From Liquorilactobacillus cacaonum DSM 21116 (GTDB lineage: Bacteria > Bacillota > Bacilli > Lactobacillales > Lactobacillaceae): a stretch of 64,000 nt of DNA. This document shows, one piece after another, positions 1 to 9,839 of this stretch (position 1 is the stretch's first letter; each line of letters starts with the position of its first letter). Position numbers and translations under genes: made by a program. The notes under the pieces were generated by a model. That model did no database searches. It was not told the DNA's origin and was given only the letters and a program-made list of their open reading frames with translations. The stretch is taken from positions 390,673 to 454,672 of the forward strand of contig NZ_AYZE01000014.1 in the NCBI RefSeq assembly GCF_001436735.1, read 5' to 3'.

Positions 1-1019
1 TGAAAGGCACCAGAGGCAATAAACAGAATGTGATCAGTATTAATCAATCCGTATTTTGTTTGAATTTGTGATCCTTCAACGATTGGCAAAATATCTCTTT
101 GTACACCCTCTCGTGAAACCTCACCACTATTTTTTTGCGATTTTGAAGTTATTTTATCGATTTCATCAATAAAAATGATGCCTGTATTTTCAGCTCTTCT
201 AATTGCTAAATCAGCAATATCACCACTATTGACAAGCTTTTGGGCTTCTTCACGAGTAAGGAATTCGCGTGCTTTTGAAACTGTCATGGTTCGCTCAATT
301 TTTTTGGTTGGCGCTAAGGCACTTAAAGTATCACTTAGATCAATTCCCATTTGCCCAAGCATTCCGGATTGCCCTTGCATTTTCTTTGAGGGATCGTCAA
401 TTTCTATAGTAATTTCTTGATTTTCAAGCATTCCTTTATTCAATTGCTCGCTGACTGAAAGCCGTTGATCTCTAATTTCGTCAGTAACTTCCTCTTCTTG
501 CTGAGTATTAGGCATATTTGGAATGTTTCCTTTTTGAATGTCACGAAACATTTGAGCAAAGTTAAGCTCATTATTGTTTGTTTTTTTGCTTTTTTTAATA
601 GCAGGTACAAGTAACTTGATTAGACGTTTGTTAGCATTCCCACGTGCTTGAGAGCGAACTTCAGAAAACTGAGCTTCTTCTTCCATTTTATAAGCAACCT
701 CAACTAGGTCACGTACCATTGATTCAACGTCTCTACCAACATAGCCAACCTCAGTAAACTTAGTTGCTTCAACTTTCATAAACGGTGCTTGTACAATTTT
801 TGCTAATCTACGTGCAATCTCAGTTTTGCCGACACCAGTAGGACCAATCATCAAAACATTTTTGGGCGTGATTTCTTCTTGCATTTCACTAGAAAGTTGC
901 ATTCTACGATAACGATTTCGTAAAGCAATTGCTATCGCTTTTTTTGCTTTATCCTGACCAATTACATATTGATCAAGTTCTTTTACAATTTGTTTTGGAG
1001 TTTTATCAATAGGGTTCAT
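1..1019 (-). CDS. hslU: ATP-dependent protease ATPase subunit HslU (ClpY), 3' end cut by window edge
   Basis: AAA+ unfoldase that recognises substrates, unfolds them and feeds them into the HslV peptidase chamber in the cytoplasm. About 339 codons are present; the C-terminal part lies beyond the left edge. Translation from ATG at 1019 gives MNPIDKTPKQIVKELD, the usual family start, with an AAAGGA ribosome site just upstream. The Walker A motif GPTGVGKT is at residues 59-66 and Walker B IIFIDEID near residue 280, with the variable intermediate domain between them. It follows hslV by 20 bases in a xerC-hslV-hslU operon. In B. subtilis the next gene is codY, which would lie outside this window. 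Confidence 0.95.
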   Translation of the reverse strand, partial: MNPIDKTPKQIVKELDQYVIGQDKAKKAIAIALRNRYRRMQLSSEMQEEITPKNVLMIGPTGVGKTEIARRLAKIVQAPFMKVEATKFTEVGYVGRDVESMVRDLVEVAYKMEEEAQFSEVRSQARGNANKRLIKLLVPAIKKSKKTNNNELNFAQMFRDIQKGNIPNMPNTQQEEEVTDEIRDQRLSVSEQLNKGMLENQEITIEIDDPSKKMQGQSGMLGQMGIDLSDTLSALAPTKKIERTMTVSKAREFLTREEAQKLVNSGDIADLAIRRAENTGIIFIDEIDKITSKSQKNSGEVSREGVQRDILPIVEGSQIQTKYGLINTDHILFIASGAF

Positions 1020-1039
1020 CTAGAGGGTCCTTTCTTTTT

Positions 1040-1585
1040 TTAAAGTTCTTCCGCAATGACATTGTGATTTGTAAAGATATCAATATCACCTGCAATGTTG
1101 ATTGCTGCTTTAGCAATTTCGCCGGCTGACAGCTGAGAAGCATGCTTCTTCATTGCTTTTGCGGCAGCCAGTGCAAAGTTACCACCAGAACCAATTGCTA
1201 AAATATCATCGTCTGGTGCGATGACTTCACCACTACCAGATACCATCAACAGTTCATCTTTATTCATCACGATTAATAATGCTTCTAGCTTTTGCAGAGC
1301 TTGGTCACTTCGCCATTCCTGTGCTAATTCAACTGCAGCACGCTGAAGATTACCGCTATATTCATTTAATTTTTTTTCGAAACGCTCTTCCAAATTGAAA
1401 GCATCAGCTACACTTCCAGCAAAGCCGACAACGACTTCATTATTATAAATTCTCCGAACCTTTCGAGCGGTTCCTTTCATAATTACTTTTTCACCCATTG
1501 TAACTTGACCGTCACCAGCCATTGCCGTGTGTCCATTATGTCGGATTGCACAAATTGTAGTTGCATGAAATGATACTCCTGCCAT
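1040..1585 (-). CDS. hslV: ATP-dependent protease peptidase subunit HslV (ClpQ)
   Basis: Proteasome-like N-terminal nucleophile peptidase that forms the proteolytic core of HslUV. The 181-residue protein carries the GDGQVTMG and [10 protein letters not shown] (about 53-62) signatures. AGGAGG lies eight bases before ATG at 1585, so the start is well fixed. The protein therefore begins [11 protein letters not shown] rather than MTTI. In most HslV proteins the residue after Met is the catalytic Thr. B. subtilis ClpQ has a related short extension and uses an N-terminal Ser. Here removal of Met alone would leave Ala, so the nucleophile (Ser5 or Thr9) would need further trimming. Family assignment is certain; mature N-terminus is not. 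Confidence 0.95.
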   Translation of the reverse strand: MAGVSFHATTICAIRHNGHTAMAGDGQVTMGEKVIMKGTARKVRRIYNNEVVVGFAGSVADAFNLEERFEKKLNEYSGNLQRAAVELAQEWRSDQALQKLEALLIVMNKDELLMVSGSGEVIAPDDDILAIGSGGNFALAAAKAMKKHASQLSAGEIAKAAINIAGDIDIFTNHNVIAEEL

Positions 1586-1622
1586 TATAAATTCCTCCTA
1601 TACTTTATTACTAAGTATTTTA

Positions 1623-2522
1623 CTAAGCTCTTGGAAAAAACTTACGATAATCACGTTGCAAATGTTCTTTAGTTACATGTGTATAAATTTGTGTAGTCGA
1701 GAGACTACTGTGTCCTAGCAATTCCTGTACAGCTCTTAAGTCAGCGCCATTATTCATCAAATGAGTTGCAAATGTGTGGCGCAATTCATGGGGATGAATT
1801 TGTGTAGTCAAACTACTACGCTCAACAATTTTTTTTAAAATATAAGTTACACCAGCGGCAGTTAGAGGGTCGCCATGATGGTTAACAAAAACAAAATTAT
1901 GTTCCTTTTGATATTTTGCCATTAGTGGAGTACGAACTTTTTCAAAATAAATTTCTAGTGACTTTTGACAATAAGCACCAAAAGGCACATAACGGTCTTT
2001 ATTTCCTTTACCATGAAGTAACATTGCACGCATTCCCATGTCAATTGCCTGAACTGTTAGGCCAGTACATTCACTAACTCGCATCCCTGTTCCATAAAGG
2101 GTTTCTAGTAGTGCTTTATCGCGTATCAAAATCGGTTCTTCACCCTCAGTAGCTGCAAACAAAGCATTCATCTCTTTTTCATAAAAAAAGCGGGGTAAAG
2201 CTCGTGGATGACGCTTCAATTGAACGTAAGCAAAAGGATTCTTTTCAATATATCCATTTTTCTCCAAAAAGCGATAAAAGGATCGCAAACTTGAAATAAT
2301 TCTGGAAATGGATGAGGTCTGATAATTTTTATCGTACAGATAACTCATAAACACATGGACATCAAATCGATTTACTAGCAGAAATGATGAGGAACCACCG
2401 TTTTCTTGTAAAAAAGTATTAAAAAGTCCCAAGTCCTCAGTGTAAGCCTTGACTGTATCGCTAGAGTAGCGTCTTTCAATAGCCAAGTACTGTTTAAATT
2501 CTTTTATAAAATCTTGCTCCAT
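1623..2522 (-). CDS. xerC: Tyrosine recombinase XerC
   Basis: Site-specific tyrosine recombinase that, with XerD, resolves chromosome dimers at dif. At 299 residues it has the normal family length. The catalytic set is complete: Arg148 in GTGMRVSE, Lys172 in HGKGNK, His245 and Arg248 in HPHELRH, His271 in LLGHSS and nucleophile Tyr280 in TTQIYTH. The N-terminal SAM-like DNA-binding domain covers about residues 1-105. I chose ATG at 2522 because a G-rich ribosome site lies eight bases upstream; an upstream in-frame TTG at 2537 has no spaced SD. It lies between topA and hslV as in B. subtilis codV. The partner XerD is at 30.4-31.3 kb. Confidence 0.93.
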   Translation of the reverse strand: MEQDFIKEFKQYLAIERRYSSDTVKAYTEDLGLFNTFLQENGGSSSFLLVNRFDVHVFMSYLYDKNYQTSSISRIISSLRSFYRFLEKNGYIEKNPFAYVQLKRHPRALPRFFYEKEMNALFAATEGEEPILIRDKALLETLYGTGMRVSECTGLTVQAIDMGMRAMLLHGKGNKDRYVPFGAYCQKSLEIYFEKVRTPLMAKYQKEHNFVFVNHHGDPLTAAGVTYILKKIVERSSLTTQIHPHELRHTFATHLMNNGADLRAVQELLGHSSLSTTQIYTHVTKEHLQRDYRKFFPRA

Positions 2523-2614
2523 TATAAAAACCCCCAACCTTATGCTATAACCTTAGCATAAAAAATGGAGGTGTGCTAAGTGAGATCTTCAAAATTTAGA
2601 AATTAATAATTTTC

Positions 2615-4720
2615 TTATTTTTGAATCTCTTCTTCATAATCGCAATGACTACATTTGACTTGCATTCCCTTTTTAGTTTTCTTCTCAACAAGATAGTGTT
2701 GGCACTTAGGACAATTTCGACCAATTGGTTTATCCCAAGATACAAACTCACAATCAGGATAGCGGTCACACCCGTAAAAAATACGATTCTTTTTAGACTT
2801 ACGTTCAATAATTTGCCCCTTATGGCACTCTGGACAAATTACACCAATTTCTTTAGTAATTGGCTTAGTATTGCGGCAATCAGGGAAACGGCTACAGGCA
2901 TAAAATTTTCCGTATCGACCAAGTTTTATCACGAGGGGTGCACCACAAATATCACAGTTAATCCCTGCTGGCTCATCTTTAATTTTAACTTTGGCCATCT
3001 TTTCTTCAGCTGCAGCAACTTCTTTGGAAAATGGTTGATAGAAACTATCAATAACTTTAATCCATTCAAGTTGACCTTCCTCAATCTCATCTAACTGATC
3101 TTCAAGTTGAGCAGTAAAATCAACATTCAAGATGTCAGGGAAACATTTAACAATCATATTATTAACAATCTCACCTAAATCTGTTGGTTCAAATTTACGT
3201 GTGACTAACTTAACATAATATCGTTTTTGGATTGTATTTAATGTTGGTGCATATGTTGATGGCCTTCCAACACCATTTTCTTCAAGTGTTTTAATTAATG
3301 TTGCTTCAGTATATCTTGCTGGTGGTAATGTAAAATGTTGATTTGGTTGGTTACTTATCAACATAACATCTTGGCCAACAGTCAAGTCGGGTAAAATATT
3401 ATCTTTACGTTTACTTTCGGCATAAACCTTAGTAAATCCTGGAAATTTCATCTTTGAACCTTTTGCACGATATAACACTGAATTTTGTTCGATATCAACA
3501 CTCATCGTATCGACAATTGCAGGAGTCATCTGACTAGCCACAAAGCGTGACCATATAAGAGAATATAACTTCATTTGATTCTTATTCAGATAGGAAGCTA
3601 GTGATTCGGGTGTTCTTAAGACAGAGGACGGTCGAATCGCTTCATGTGCATCTTGGGCACCTTCAGCTAATTTCCCTTTGCGAGGTTTTATTGCAGCATA
3701 TTCTTCTCCATAAGTTTCATGGATAAAACTGGATGCCTCATGCTTAGCGATATCAGAAATTCTTGTTGAATCAGTACGCATATACGTAATTAGTCCAACA
3801 GCTCCACCTCTACCTAGATTGATACCCTCATAAAGTTGCTGCGCAATCATCATCGTTTTTTGGGTTCTAAAATTAAGTGAATTATTTGCAGTCTGTTGCA
3901 TTGTACTTGTCGTAAATGGCAATGCTGGGAAGCGTTTACGTTCTTTAGGTTCAACGCGTGTCACATTAAAAGGCTTATTGCTATCAATTTTTTGCATAAT
4001 TTCTTGAACATCAGTATTATTATGCAATTCCTTTTTTTTACCATCTACACCATAGTAATTAGCTTCAAAATTTGTTTTATCAGATTGAAATTGAGCATCA
4101 ATTGTCCAATATTCTTCTGGAACAAACTCACGTATTTCCTGTTCTCGTTTAATTATAAGGTTCAGTGCAATTGATTGAACTCGTCCAGCACTCAACCCTT
4201 TTTTAATCTTTGCCCACAATATCGGACTAATCGAATAGCCTACAAGTCGATCAAGAACACGCCTTGCTTGTTGTGCATCTACTAAATTCATATCAATTGC
4301 TCGAGGATTCTTAAAAGAGTTTTTGACTGCATCTTTTGTTATCTCATTAAATACCACACGATTTTTGTCTTCTGGATTCAAACCTAAAAGGTATGATAAA
4401 TGCCAAGCAATTGCTTCTCCTTCGCGATCTGGATCGGCGGCTAGATAGACGTGATCTGCCTTTTTTGCTTCTTTGCGTAGTTCTTTAATAACGTCACCTT
4501 TACCCCGAATTGAAATATAATGAGGCTCGTAGTTATTTTCAATGTCTACGCCCATCTTGCTTCTTGGTAAATCTCTAATATGGCCTAGACTAGCCATAAC
4601 TTTATAGCGAGAGCCTAAATATTTTTCAATTGTTTTAGCTTTTGAAGGTGACTCAACTATTACAAGATTTTTCTTAATTTTTCTTTTTGTTGCTACTGTT
4701 TTTTTCTGGGTCTTAGGCAT
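2615..4720 (-). CDS. topA: DNA topoisomerase I (type IA)
   Basis: Relaxes negatively supercoiled DNA by nicking one strand through a 5' phosphotyrosine. The 701-residue protein has the Toprim domain ([11 protein letters not shown] near 20-30, DPDREGE at 97-103) and active-site Tyr313 in [12 protein letters not shown]. It ends in three zinc-ribbon repeats with CxxC pairs from about residue 590 to the end (CDIC...C, CPEC...C, CPKC...C). AAGGAG precedes ATG at 4720. It lies between dprA and xerC, the standard order in Bacilli. No defect is seen. Confidence 0.96.
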   Translation of the reverse strand: MPKTQKKTVATKRKIKKNLVIVESPSKAKTIEKYLGSRYKVMASLGHIRDLPRSKMGVDIENNYEPHYISIRGKGDVIKELRKEAKKADHVYLAADPDREGEAIAWHLSYLLGLNPEDKNRVVFNEITKDAVKNSFKNPRAIDMNLVDAQQARRVLDRLVGYSISPILWAKIKKGLSAGRVQSIALNLIIKREQEIREFVPEEYWTIDAQFQSDKTNFEANYYGVDGKKKELHNNTDVQEIMQKIDSNKPFNVTRVEPKERKRFPALPFTTSTMQQTANNSLNFRTQKTMMIAQQLYEGINLGRGGAVGLITYMRTDSTRISDIAKHEASSFIHETYGEEYAAIKPRKGKLAEGAQDAHEAIRPSSVLRTPESLASYLNKNQMKLYSLIWSRFVASQMTPAIVDTMSVDIEQNSVLYRAKGSKMKFPGFTKVYAESKRKDNILPDLTVGQDVMLISNQPNQHFTLPPARYTEATLIKTLEENGVGRPSTYAPTLNTIQKRYYVKLVTRKFEPTDLGEIVNNMIVKCFPDILNVDFTAQLEDQLDEIEEGQLEWIKVIDSFYQPFSKEVAAAEEKMAKVKIKDEPAGINCDICGAPLVIKLGRYGKFYACSRFPDCRNTKPITKEIGVICPECHKGQIIERKSKKNRIFYGCDRYPDCEFVSWDKPIGRNCPKCQHYLVEKKTKKGMQVKCSHCDYEEEIQK

Positions 4721-4796
4721 CGACCAGACTCCTTTTTAATATCTTTTTTAATGTATAAAAATCGCTAATTATCTTAGGACAAAGTACTGCCCTTTG

Positions 4797-5666
4797 TCAA
4801 GTATTTCGAAATTCTTCAATAATGTCTTGTGCATTAATAATAGGTTTTGCTCCAGCCTTAATTAATTCGTTAGTTCCATCAGATAGTAATGAAGTAATTG
4901 GTCCTGGGACAGCAAGAACATTGCGATTTTCTTGTAAAGCAAGGTTTGCAGTTATCAAACTCCCACTCTGATGTTTAGCTTCAACAACCAAAAGCGTTTG
5001 AACTAAGCCAGCAATTATTCGATTCCTAGCTGGGAAATGATATCTTCTAGGCATACTTCCAAGTGGGTATTCACTAATAACTAAACCTTCATGGGCAATC
5101 TTTTGCTGTAGTGCGCGATTTTGACTAGGATAAAAAACATCTAATCCGGTACCGATAACTGCAACAGTTTTACCTTTGTTAGCAGCCGTCTGGATATGAA
5201 CTAAACTATCAACACCTTGGGCCAATCCACTTACCGTAACAATATTAGCAGCCAAAACAGTTGGTAATAATTTATCCAAAGCAAGTGTTGCATATTGACT
5301 GTTTTTGCGAGCGCCAACAATTCCTAATAGTTTTTTATCCTCAGAAATAAGAGAAATATCACCGCGATAAAAAAGAACATTAGGTGGATTATAACTTTCT
5401 CGAAGGCATTGTGGATATTCAGAATCAATTATTGTAATAGCTTTACTATGATACAAATTACGATCAACTGCAAGTTCTAATTCAATTGAATTAAATTTTT
5501 CTAAAAGTAAACCCCGTTTTTCGTTAGCAATCTCTGCTAAAACAAACCATTCGTTAAAATCCGGAATTGTTTGTTTGCTTTGAATCCATTCACATATTTT
5601 TCTTACCTTAGATGTTTTAATCATCCCACTCAAATGAAGTTTTATTATAAATTTTTTGACTTCCAT
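4797..5666 (-). CDS. dprA: DNA-processing protein DprA (Smf)
   Basis: Loads RecA on incoming single-stranded DNA during natural transformation and protects that DNA in the cytoplasm. The 289-residue protein has the Rossmann-like DprA core with GIVGARK, VSGLAQGVD, IGTGLDVFYP, SEYPLG and FPARNRIIAGL, and a short N-terminal helical region of about 100 residues. AAAGG lies nine bases before the ATG. Its neighbours are rnhB upstream and topA downstream. No com genes are in the window, so competence cannot be judged from here; dprA is often kept in non-competent lactobacilli. Confidence 0.94.
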   Translation of the reverse strand: MEVKKFIIKLHLSGMIKTSKVRKICEWIQSKQTIPDFNEWFVLAEIANEKRGLLLEKFNSIELELAVDRNLYHSKAITIIDSEYPQCLRESYNPPNVLFYRGDISLISEDKKLLGIVGARKNSQYATLALDKLLPTVLAANIVTVSGLAQGVDSLVHIQTAANKGKTVAVIGTGLDVFYPSQNRALQQKIAHEGLVISEYPLGSMPRRYHFPARNRIIAGLVQTLLVVEAKHQSGSLITANLALQENRNVLAVPGPITSLLSDGTNELIKAGAKPIINAQDIIEEFRNT

Positions 5667-5711
5667 AGAAACACACCTTTCATAGTGTTTTCTATCAATA
5701 TACGCAAAAAA

Positions 5712-6476
5712 TTAAAATTTAGATTTAATTGGTTCAAAACTTCTTCGATGTAGTGGCGTTATTCCATATAAATCGATTGCTTCCAGATGATTCTTGGTGC
5801 CATAACCGTCGTTAGATTTAAAATCGTATTGCGGATAGAGAGAATCATAAAAGTTCATAAAATGATCACGCCAAACTTTTGCAACAATGCTCGCTGCAGC
5901 AACACTAATACTTTTGGCATCAGCTTTTATTAGTTTTAATTGGGGGATTGATGATTCAATTTCCATTGCATCAATGATTAATTGTTGTGGAACAACGGAA
6001 AGACCGTTAACTGCTCTTAACATTGCAAGTCTAGCAGCTTGGTAGATATTTAAATTATCAATTTCTTGATTACTACAAACACCAATTGAAACACTAATTG
6101 AGCAATTAATAATTTGACTATATAAACTTTCCCTAGTAGTTTTTGATAATTTTTTCGAATCATTAACGGCTATAAGTGAAAAATCATGAGGTAATATAAC
6201 GGCAGCCGCGACAACAGGACCAGCTAATGGGCCACGTCCAACTTCATCAATTCCGCAAACAAGTTTTTTATTTTCTTGCCAAAACTGTTGCTCATATTCG
6301 AATCTTTTTCTGAACGCTTTTAATTCATTATTTCTTTTGTTCTCTTTTTTATAGTATTGATGTAGTAGTTTTTGGACACCTATTCTTGAATCTAGTGACA
6401 ATTCTTCTAGTTTAATTTTTGATTGCTTTGTTGTTAATAGTTTTTTAATTTCTATAATTGATGTTTTCTTATCCAT
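5712..6476 (-). CDS. rnhB: Ribonuclease HII
   Basis: Removes ribonucleotides from DNA and degrades RNA in RNA/DNA hybrids. The chosen 254-residue product starts at ATG 6476; an upstream in-frame ATG would add 16 residues lying inside rbgA. Catalytic acidic residues appear in CGIDEVGRGPLAGP (Asp77, Glu78), DSKKLS and AASIVAKVWRD. About 70 residues precede the catalytic fold, as in B. subtilis RnhB. The start overlaps the rbgA stop by eight bases (ATGGATAA), which suggests translational coupling. Length and motifs fit an active enzyme. Confidence 0.94.
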   Translation of the reverse strand: MDKKTSIIEIKKLLTTKQSKIKLEELSLDSRIGVQKLLHQYYKKENKRNNELKAFRKRFEYEQQFWQENKKLVCGIDEVGRGPLAGPVVAAAVILPHDFSLIAVNDSKKLSKTTRESLYSQIINCSISVSIGVCSNQEIDNLNIYQAARLAMLRAVNGLSVVPQQLIIDAMEIESSIPQLKLIKADAKSISVAAASIVAKVWRDHFMNFYDSLYPQYDFKSNDGYGTKNHLEAIDLYGITPLHRRSFEPIKSKF

Positions 6477-7329
6477 TATACTTTTGAACACTTTCAGGAA
6501 CGATATCAAGTGTATATCTTCCAAGTTTACCTTTTCTACATTCGAGAATCATTCTATCACTAGCTTTATCATAATCATCTTTGAAACCCATTTTTTTGGT
6601 AATTAAAAGTAGTAAATCAACTGATGAAAGCGACATCTCATTTTCAGTCAGTTTATAGCGTTCTTTAAGATTGTTTGGAGCAAACTTGCAAAAGTGCTCT
6701 AATAAATATAACGCAACATCATCCTTGGCAAAAAGTGTTTCTTTAATAGCTCCAGTCAATGCTAATTTTTTACCGATCATTGGATCTTCAAACTTAGGCC
6801 ATAAAATTCCTGGCGTATCTAATAGCAACATATCTTTTCCTGCTTTAAGCCACTGCTGTGATTTTGTGACTCCTGGCCGATTACCAACTTGTGCAACATT
6901 TTTTTTAACCAAGTGATTAAGAAGTGTTGATTTACCTACATTAGGAATGCCGATGCACATGACTTTTATACGTTTATGCAATATTCCTTTTTGTGCTTGT
7001 AAAGCCAACTTGTCTGCTAAAACTTGATTTATTTTCTCCTCAATAATTTTTAAACTGCCTGTAGTACTATTTACTGCAATTGCCGGTTGATGTTCACTTT
7101 CATAATATTTAACCCACTTTGCACTACTTTGGGAATCTGCCAAATCTTTTTTTGTGAGAACTAAAATACTTGGTTTATTCTGCAATATTTGCGCTAGTTG
7201 GGGGTTACGCGATGATTCTGGTAATCTTGCATCGACAAGCTCAAGTACAATGTCGACTTGTTTTATGTTTTCTTTTACTTGGCGTAAAGCTTTAGCCATA
7301 TGTCCTGGAAACCATTGAATAATTGCCAT
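6469..7329 (-). CDS. rbgA: Ribosome biogenesis GTPase RbgA (YlqF)
   Basis: Circularly permuted GTPase needed for late assembly of the 50S subunit. The motif order is permuted as expected: G4 LTKKD near 58-62 comes before G1 GIPNVGKS at 127-134 and G3 DTPG at 171-174. The protein has 286 residues with the C-terminal RNA-binding domain. AGAAAGGA precedes ATG at 7329. It lies in a lepB-rbgA-rnhB-dprA-topA run, and its last bases overlap the rnhB start. Confidence 0.95.
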   Translation of the reverse strand: MAIIQWFPGHMAKALRQVKENIKQVDIVLELVDARLPESSRNPQLAQILQNKPSILVLTKKDLADSQSSAKWVKYYESEHQPAIAVNSTTGSLKIIEEKINQVLADKLALQAQKGILHKRIKVMCIGIPNVGKSTLLNHLVKKNVAQVGNRPGVTKSQQWLKAGKDMLLLDTPGILWPKFEDPMIGKKLALTGAIKETLFAKDDVALYLLEHFCKFAPNNLKERYKLTENEMSLSSVDLLLLITKKMGFKDDYDKASDRMILECRKGKLGRYTLDIVPESVQKYNG

Positions 7330-7353
7330 TTTTTTTTCCTTTCTTTTTCTAAA

Positions 7354-7914
7354 TTAATTGTGTCCAATCCAGCGTATTTTATTTAGCGGCCAATAAACAA
7401 TAATTGCACGTCCCTTAATCCAGCTATCTCTTACTGGGCCAAAAGTTCGAGAATCTTTACTAATTCGTCTATTATCACCTAGCACAAAGTATTCATTTTG
7501 TGGGACCTTTGCTTTTCCAGTCAATTCTTTAAGTGTAAAGTCCGAAGTATACGGCTGATGTTTTGTGTCGAGAATTTTTTTCAAAAAATTTTCTTTTAGT
7601 TTCTTGCCATTAATATAAAGAATATCATTCTTATATGCTAAACGATCACCAGGCATTCCTATAACTCTTTTGATATATGTTTCTCCACTAGGCATTTTAA
7701 TAATAACTACATCAAAACGGTGTATTTTCCCAAAGTTCATCACTAAAGTTTCTTCTTTTGATTTGATAGTTGGTTCCATTGAATTACCATCAACTTGAAG
7801 TGGTGTGACAAGAAATGACCTAAAAAAAAGGGCAAAGAGTACGGCAATTGATGTAAGCAAAATCCAATAGCTCCAGTGAAATCTTTTGATAAAGCGCCTT
7901 AAAATTTTACCCAT
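7354..7914 (-). CDS. lepB: Type I signal peptidase
   Basis: Membrane serine protease that removes signal peptides from secreted proteins. The chosen start gives 186 residues with an N-terminal membrane segment at about 14-34, catalytic Ser45 in GNSMEPTI, Lys82 in YIKRVIGMPGD, and the LGDNRRISKDSR box near the end. A longer frame starting at 8067 would add 51 residues, but that part looks like leader DNA and would overlap the upstream ctpA terminator. The ribosome site before ATG 7914 is weak (GAGGGA about 13 bases away), so the start is less certain than the identity. Confidence 0.92.
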   Translation of the reverse strand: MGKILRRFIKRFHWSYWILLTSIAVLFALFFRSFLVTPLQVDGNSMEPTIKSKEETLVMNFGKIHRFDVVIIKMPSGETYIKRVIGMPGDRLAYKNDILYINGKKLKENFLKKILDTKHQPYTSDFTLKELTGKAKVPQNEYFVLGDNRRISKDSRTFGPVRDSWIKGRAIIVYWPLNKIRWIGHN

Positions 7915-8064
7915 ATCAATCCATATCCCTCTTTTATGAATAATTCTTGTATCTATAAGCTCTCTTTTAACTGTAACAAAAAAAATAGATTTGTGCGAGT
8001 GTTCTTTAATTTTAGTTATACTAAGATGAGTAAATAGAGGCCTAACAGATATAATTAAGAAAAC

Positions 8065-8110
8065 CAAAAAGGAGCAAGGTTAAAAGTCAATTTAGCCTTG
8101 CTCCTTTTTT
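8065..8110 (-). terminator. Rho-independent terminator after ctpA
   Basis: On the minus strand GGAGCAAGG and CCTTGCTCC form a nine-pair stem around a 16-base loop and are followed by TTTTT. The plus strand also has a T run after the hairpin, but no plus-strand gene ends here. It separates ctpA from lepB, so lepB needs its own promoter in 7915-8064; no convincing -35/-10 pair was found there. Confidence 0.8.
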
Positions 8111-8126
8111 AATTTAAATTTTTTGG

Positions 8127-9575
8127 TTATTTACCGTTAAGTTGAGTAATTGCAACATTTAAAGCATTATCATTTTCGGAAATTTTTTGTGCGGCTAGTT
8201 CTTCAAGTTTATTAATTGTCTCCTTGTCCAGAGTACCGTTGACTGTTAGCTTGTTGTCCGTTTGGAACTTATTAACTGCTGAAACAGTTGAATCACCAAA
8301 GTACCCATTAGCATCCCCTACACTGTAGTTAAGTGCATTTAAAAGTACCTGTGCTTTTTTAACTTGCTTAGAAACTTCATCTTTACTGTATGTCTTTTTC
8401 GTATCAATTGCTGTTTGGTAAGCATAGCTTGGATAATCTGCCTTAATAGTAGGTGTCAGACCCTTATGATTAATCCATGAACCATTCGGAGTTAACCATT
8501 TAGCAATAGTCATTTTCAATTCAGTTTTATCAGTAAATGGTAATGTTGTTTGTGCTGTTCCTTTTCCATAGGATTTAGTACCAATTAGCTTAATATTAGC
8601 AGATTGATTTAAAGCTGCAGAGAAAATTTCAGCAGCACTTGCACTTCCGCTATTAATCAAGACAACTGTTTTTTCATGAACTTTAAAACCACCATCGTAT
8701 TTTTTGCCTGCCTTATATACTTGTGCACTTTGTCCACGTTGTTGCACTTGTAAAATCGTTTTTCCATTTTGCACAAACATTGATGACATTTTAAGTGCCT
8801 GGTCCATTAGTCCACCTGGATTATCGCGCATATCAATTACAAACGATTTTGCACCTTTTTTTCGTAAAGCCTTAATCTCTGCTTTAAATTCTGATGATGT
8901 ATTCTCAGAAAATGTTGATACTTGAATATAGCCAATCGTTTTATTTTTTGGAAGTAAATGACCTGTAACGGTTTTAACAGGAATTGTTGCCCTTATTATT
9001 TTCTTTGTAAAGGTTGAATCCCCACGCTTAATCGTTACGGTAACACTTGTTCCTTTTTTTCCGCGAATTAAAGAAATTGCTTTGCTGAGCGAATATCCTT
9101 TAATTGACTTTCCATCTATTTTTAAAATAAGATCATCAGCTTGTAACCCAGCTTTTTTAGCTGGCGTTCCTTGAATTGGTGCAATAATTTGAATATAGTT
9201 GCCCTTTTTTTGAACTTCAGCACCAATTCCTGTAAAGCTACTTGAAATCGTATTATTTAGGGATTCTGTCTCACTTTTCGACATGTAATCCGTAAAAGGA
9301 TCTCCTAAGGAATTAACCATCCCAGTTAACGCACCGTTTACTAATTTTTGTTTGCTAACGGTTTTATAGTAGCCATTATAAAGAGCTGAATAAACAGTTT
9401 CAATTTTATTCATGGCTTGGTTTGTTTCAGTAGCTGCCTCTAGCTTTTGGTTCATGTAATAAAAAGTTCCAACACCACCGATTACAAAAGTTACGATACT
9501 TATTAATACTAATGTTAGCAAATTATACTTGCGTTTATTCTTTTTTATTTTGTTCGTCTTGTCTTTCTTCTCCAC
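8127..9575 (-). CDS. ctpA: S41-family carboxy-terminal processing protease with PDZ and peptidoglycan-binding domains
   Basis: Membrane-anchored serine protease of the CtpA/CtpB type, acting outside the membrane on protein C-termini. The 482-residue product has one N-terminal membrane segment (about 19-40), a PDZ domain (about 105-190), the S41 core with Ser311 in NSGSASAAE and Lys338 in SYGKGTAQ, and a C-terminal PG_binding_1 domain (about 405-465). The start is GTG, with AGAGG eight bases upstream. It ends the ypmR-ypmS-yozE-ctpA run and is followed by a strong terminator. The natural substrate is unknown. Confidence 0.93.
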   Translation of the reverse strand: MEKKDKTNKIKKNKRKYNLLTLVLISIVTFVIGGVGTFYYMNQKLEAATETNQAMNKIETVYSALYNGYYKTVSKQKLVNGALTGMVNSLGDPFTDYMSKSETESLNNTISSSFTGIGAEVQKKGNYIQIIAPIQGTPAKKAGLQADDLILKIDGKSIKGYSLSKAISLIRGKKGTSVTVTIKRGDSTFTKKIIRATIPVKTVTGHLLPKNKTIGYIQVSTFSENTSSEFKAEIKALRKKGAKSFVIDMRDNPGGLMDQALKMSSMFVQNGKTILQVQQRGQSAQVYKAGKKYDGGFKVHEKTVVLINSGSASAAEIFSAALNQSANIKLIGTKSYGKGTAQTTLPFTDKTELKMTIAKWLTPNGSWINHKGLTPTIKADYPSYAYQTAIDTKKTYSKDEVSKQVKKAQVLLNALNYSVGDANGYFGDSTVSAVNKFQTDNKLTVNGTLDKETINKLEELAAQKISENDNALNVAITQLNGK

Positions 9576-9602
9576 TTTAATTACCTCTATTTATAATTAT
9601 AT

Positions 9603-9827
9603 TTAATTCGTTTTATCCAGATACATTTCCCAAGCTTCATCAAAAATTGTCATTGTCGGTAGGTAGCTAGCATTAAATTCCAAATATCGAGACAATTCAT
9701 CATACTCTTGAGATTGTTTTGGAAAAGATTGATCTAAAAAAGCATTATTTGCAAATTCAGCTATTTCATGATGACTATTGGGGTTTCTTTCAGTCATCAA
9801 AAATTGATAAAAGCTTAGATGGTGCAT
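9603..9827 (-). CDS. YozE-like SAM-fold protein (UPF0346)
   Basis: A 74-residue cytoplasmic protein of the YozE family, recognised by [29 protein letters not shown] and the closing FDEAWEMYL. The family folds like sterile-alpha-motif domains, and its function is not established. AAGGAGGAATTCT precedes the ATG. It lies 12 bases after ypmS and before ctpA. Homologues are widespread as single-domain proteins in Bacilli. Confidence 0.88.
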   Translation of the reverse strand: MHHLSFYQFLMTERNPNSHHEIAEFANNAFLDQSFPKQSQEYDELSRYLEFNASYLPTMTIFDEAWEMYLDKTN

Positions 9828-9839
9828 AGAATTCCTCCT

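Noticed and set aside
2540..2585. CTTAGC / GCTAAG hairpin between topA and xerC
   Set aside because: The stem is only six pairs with a large loop and no T tract, so it is not a convincing terminator.
7915..8067. 51-residue N-terminal extension of LepB
   Set aside because: Its sequence is unlike any signal peptidase N-terminus and it would begin within the upstream terminator hairpin.
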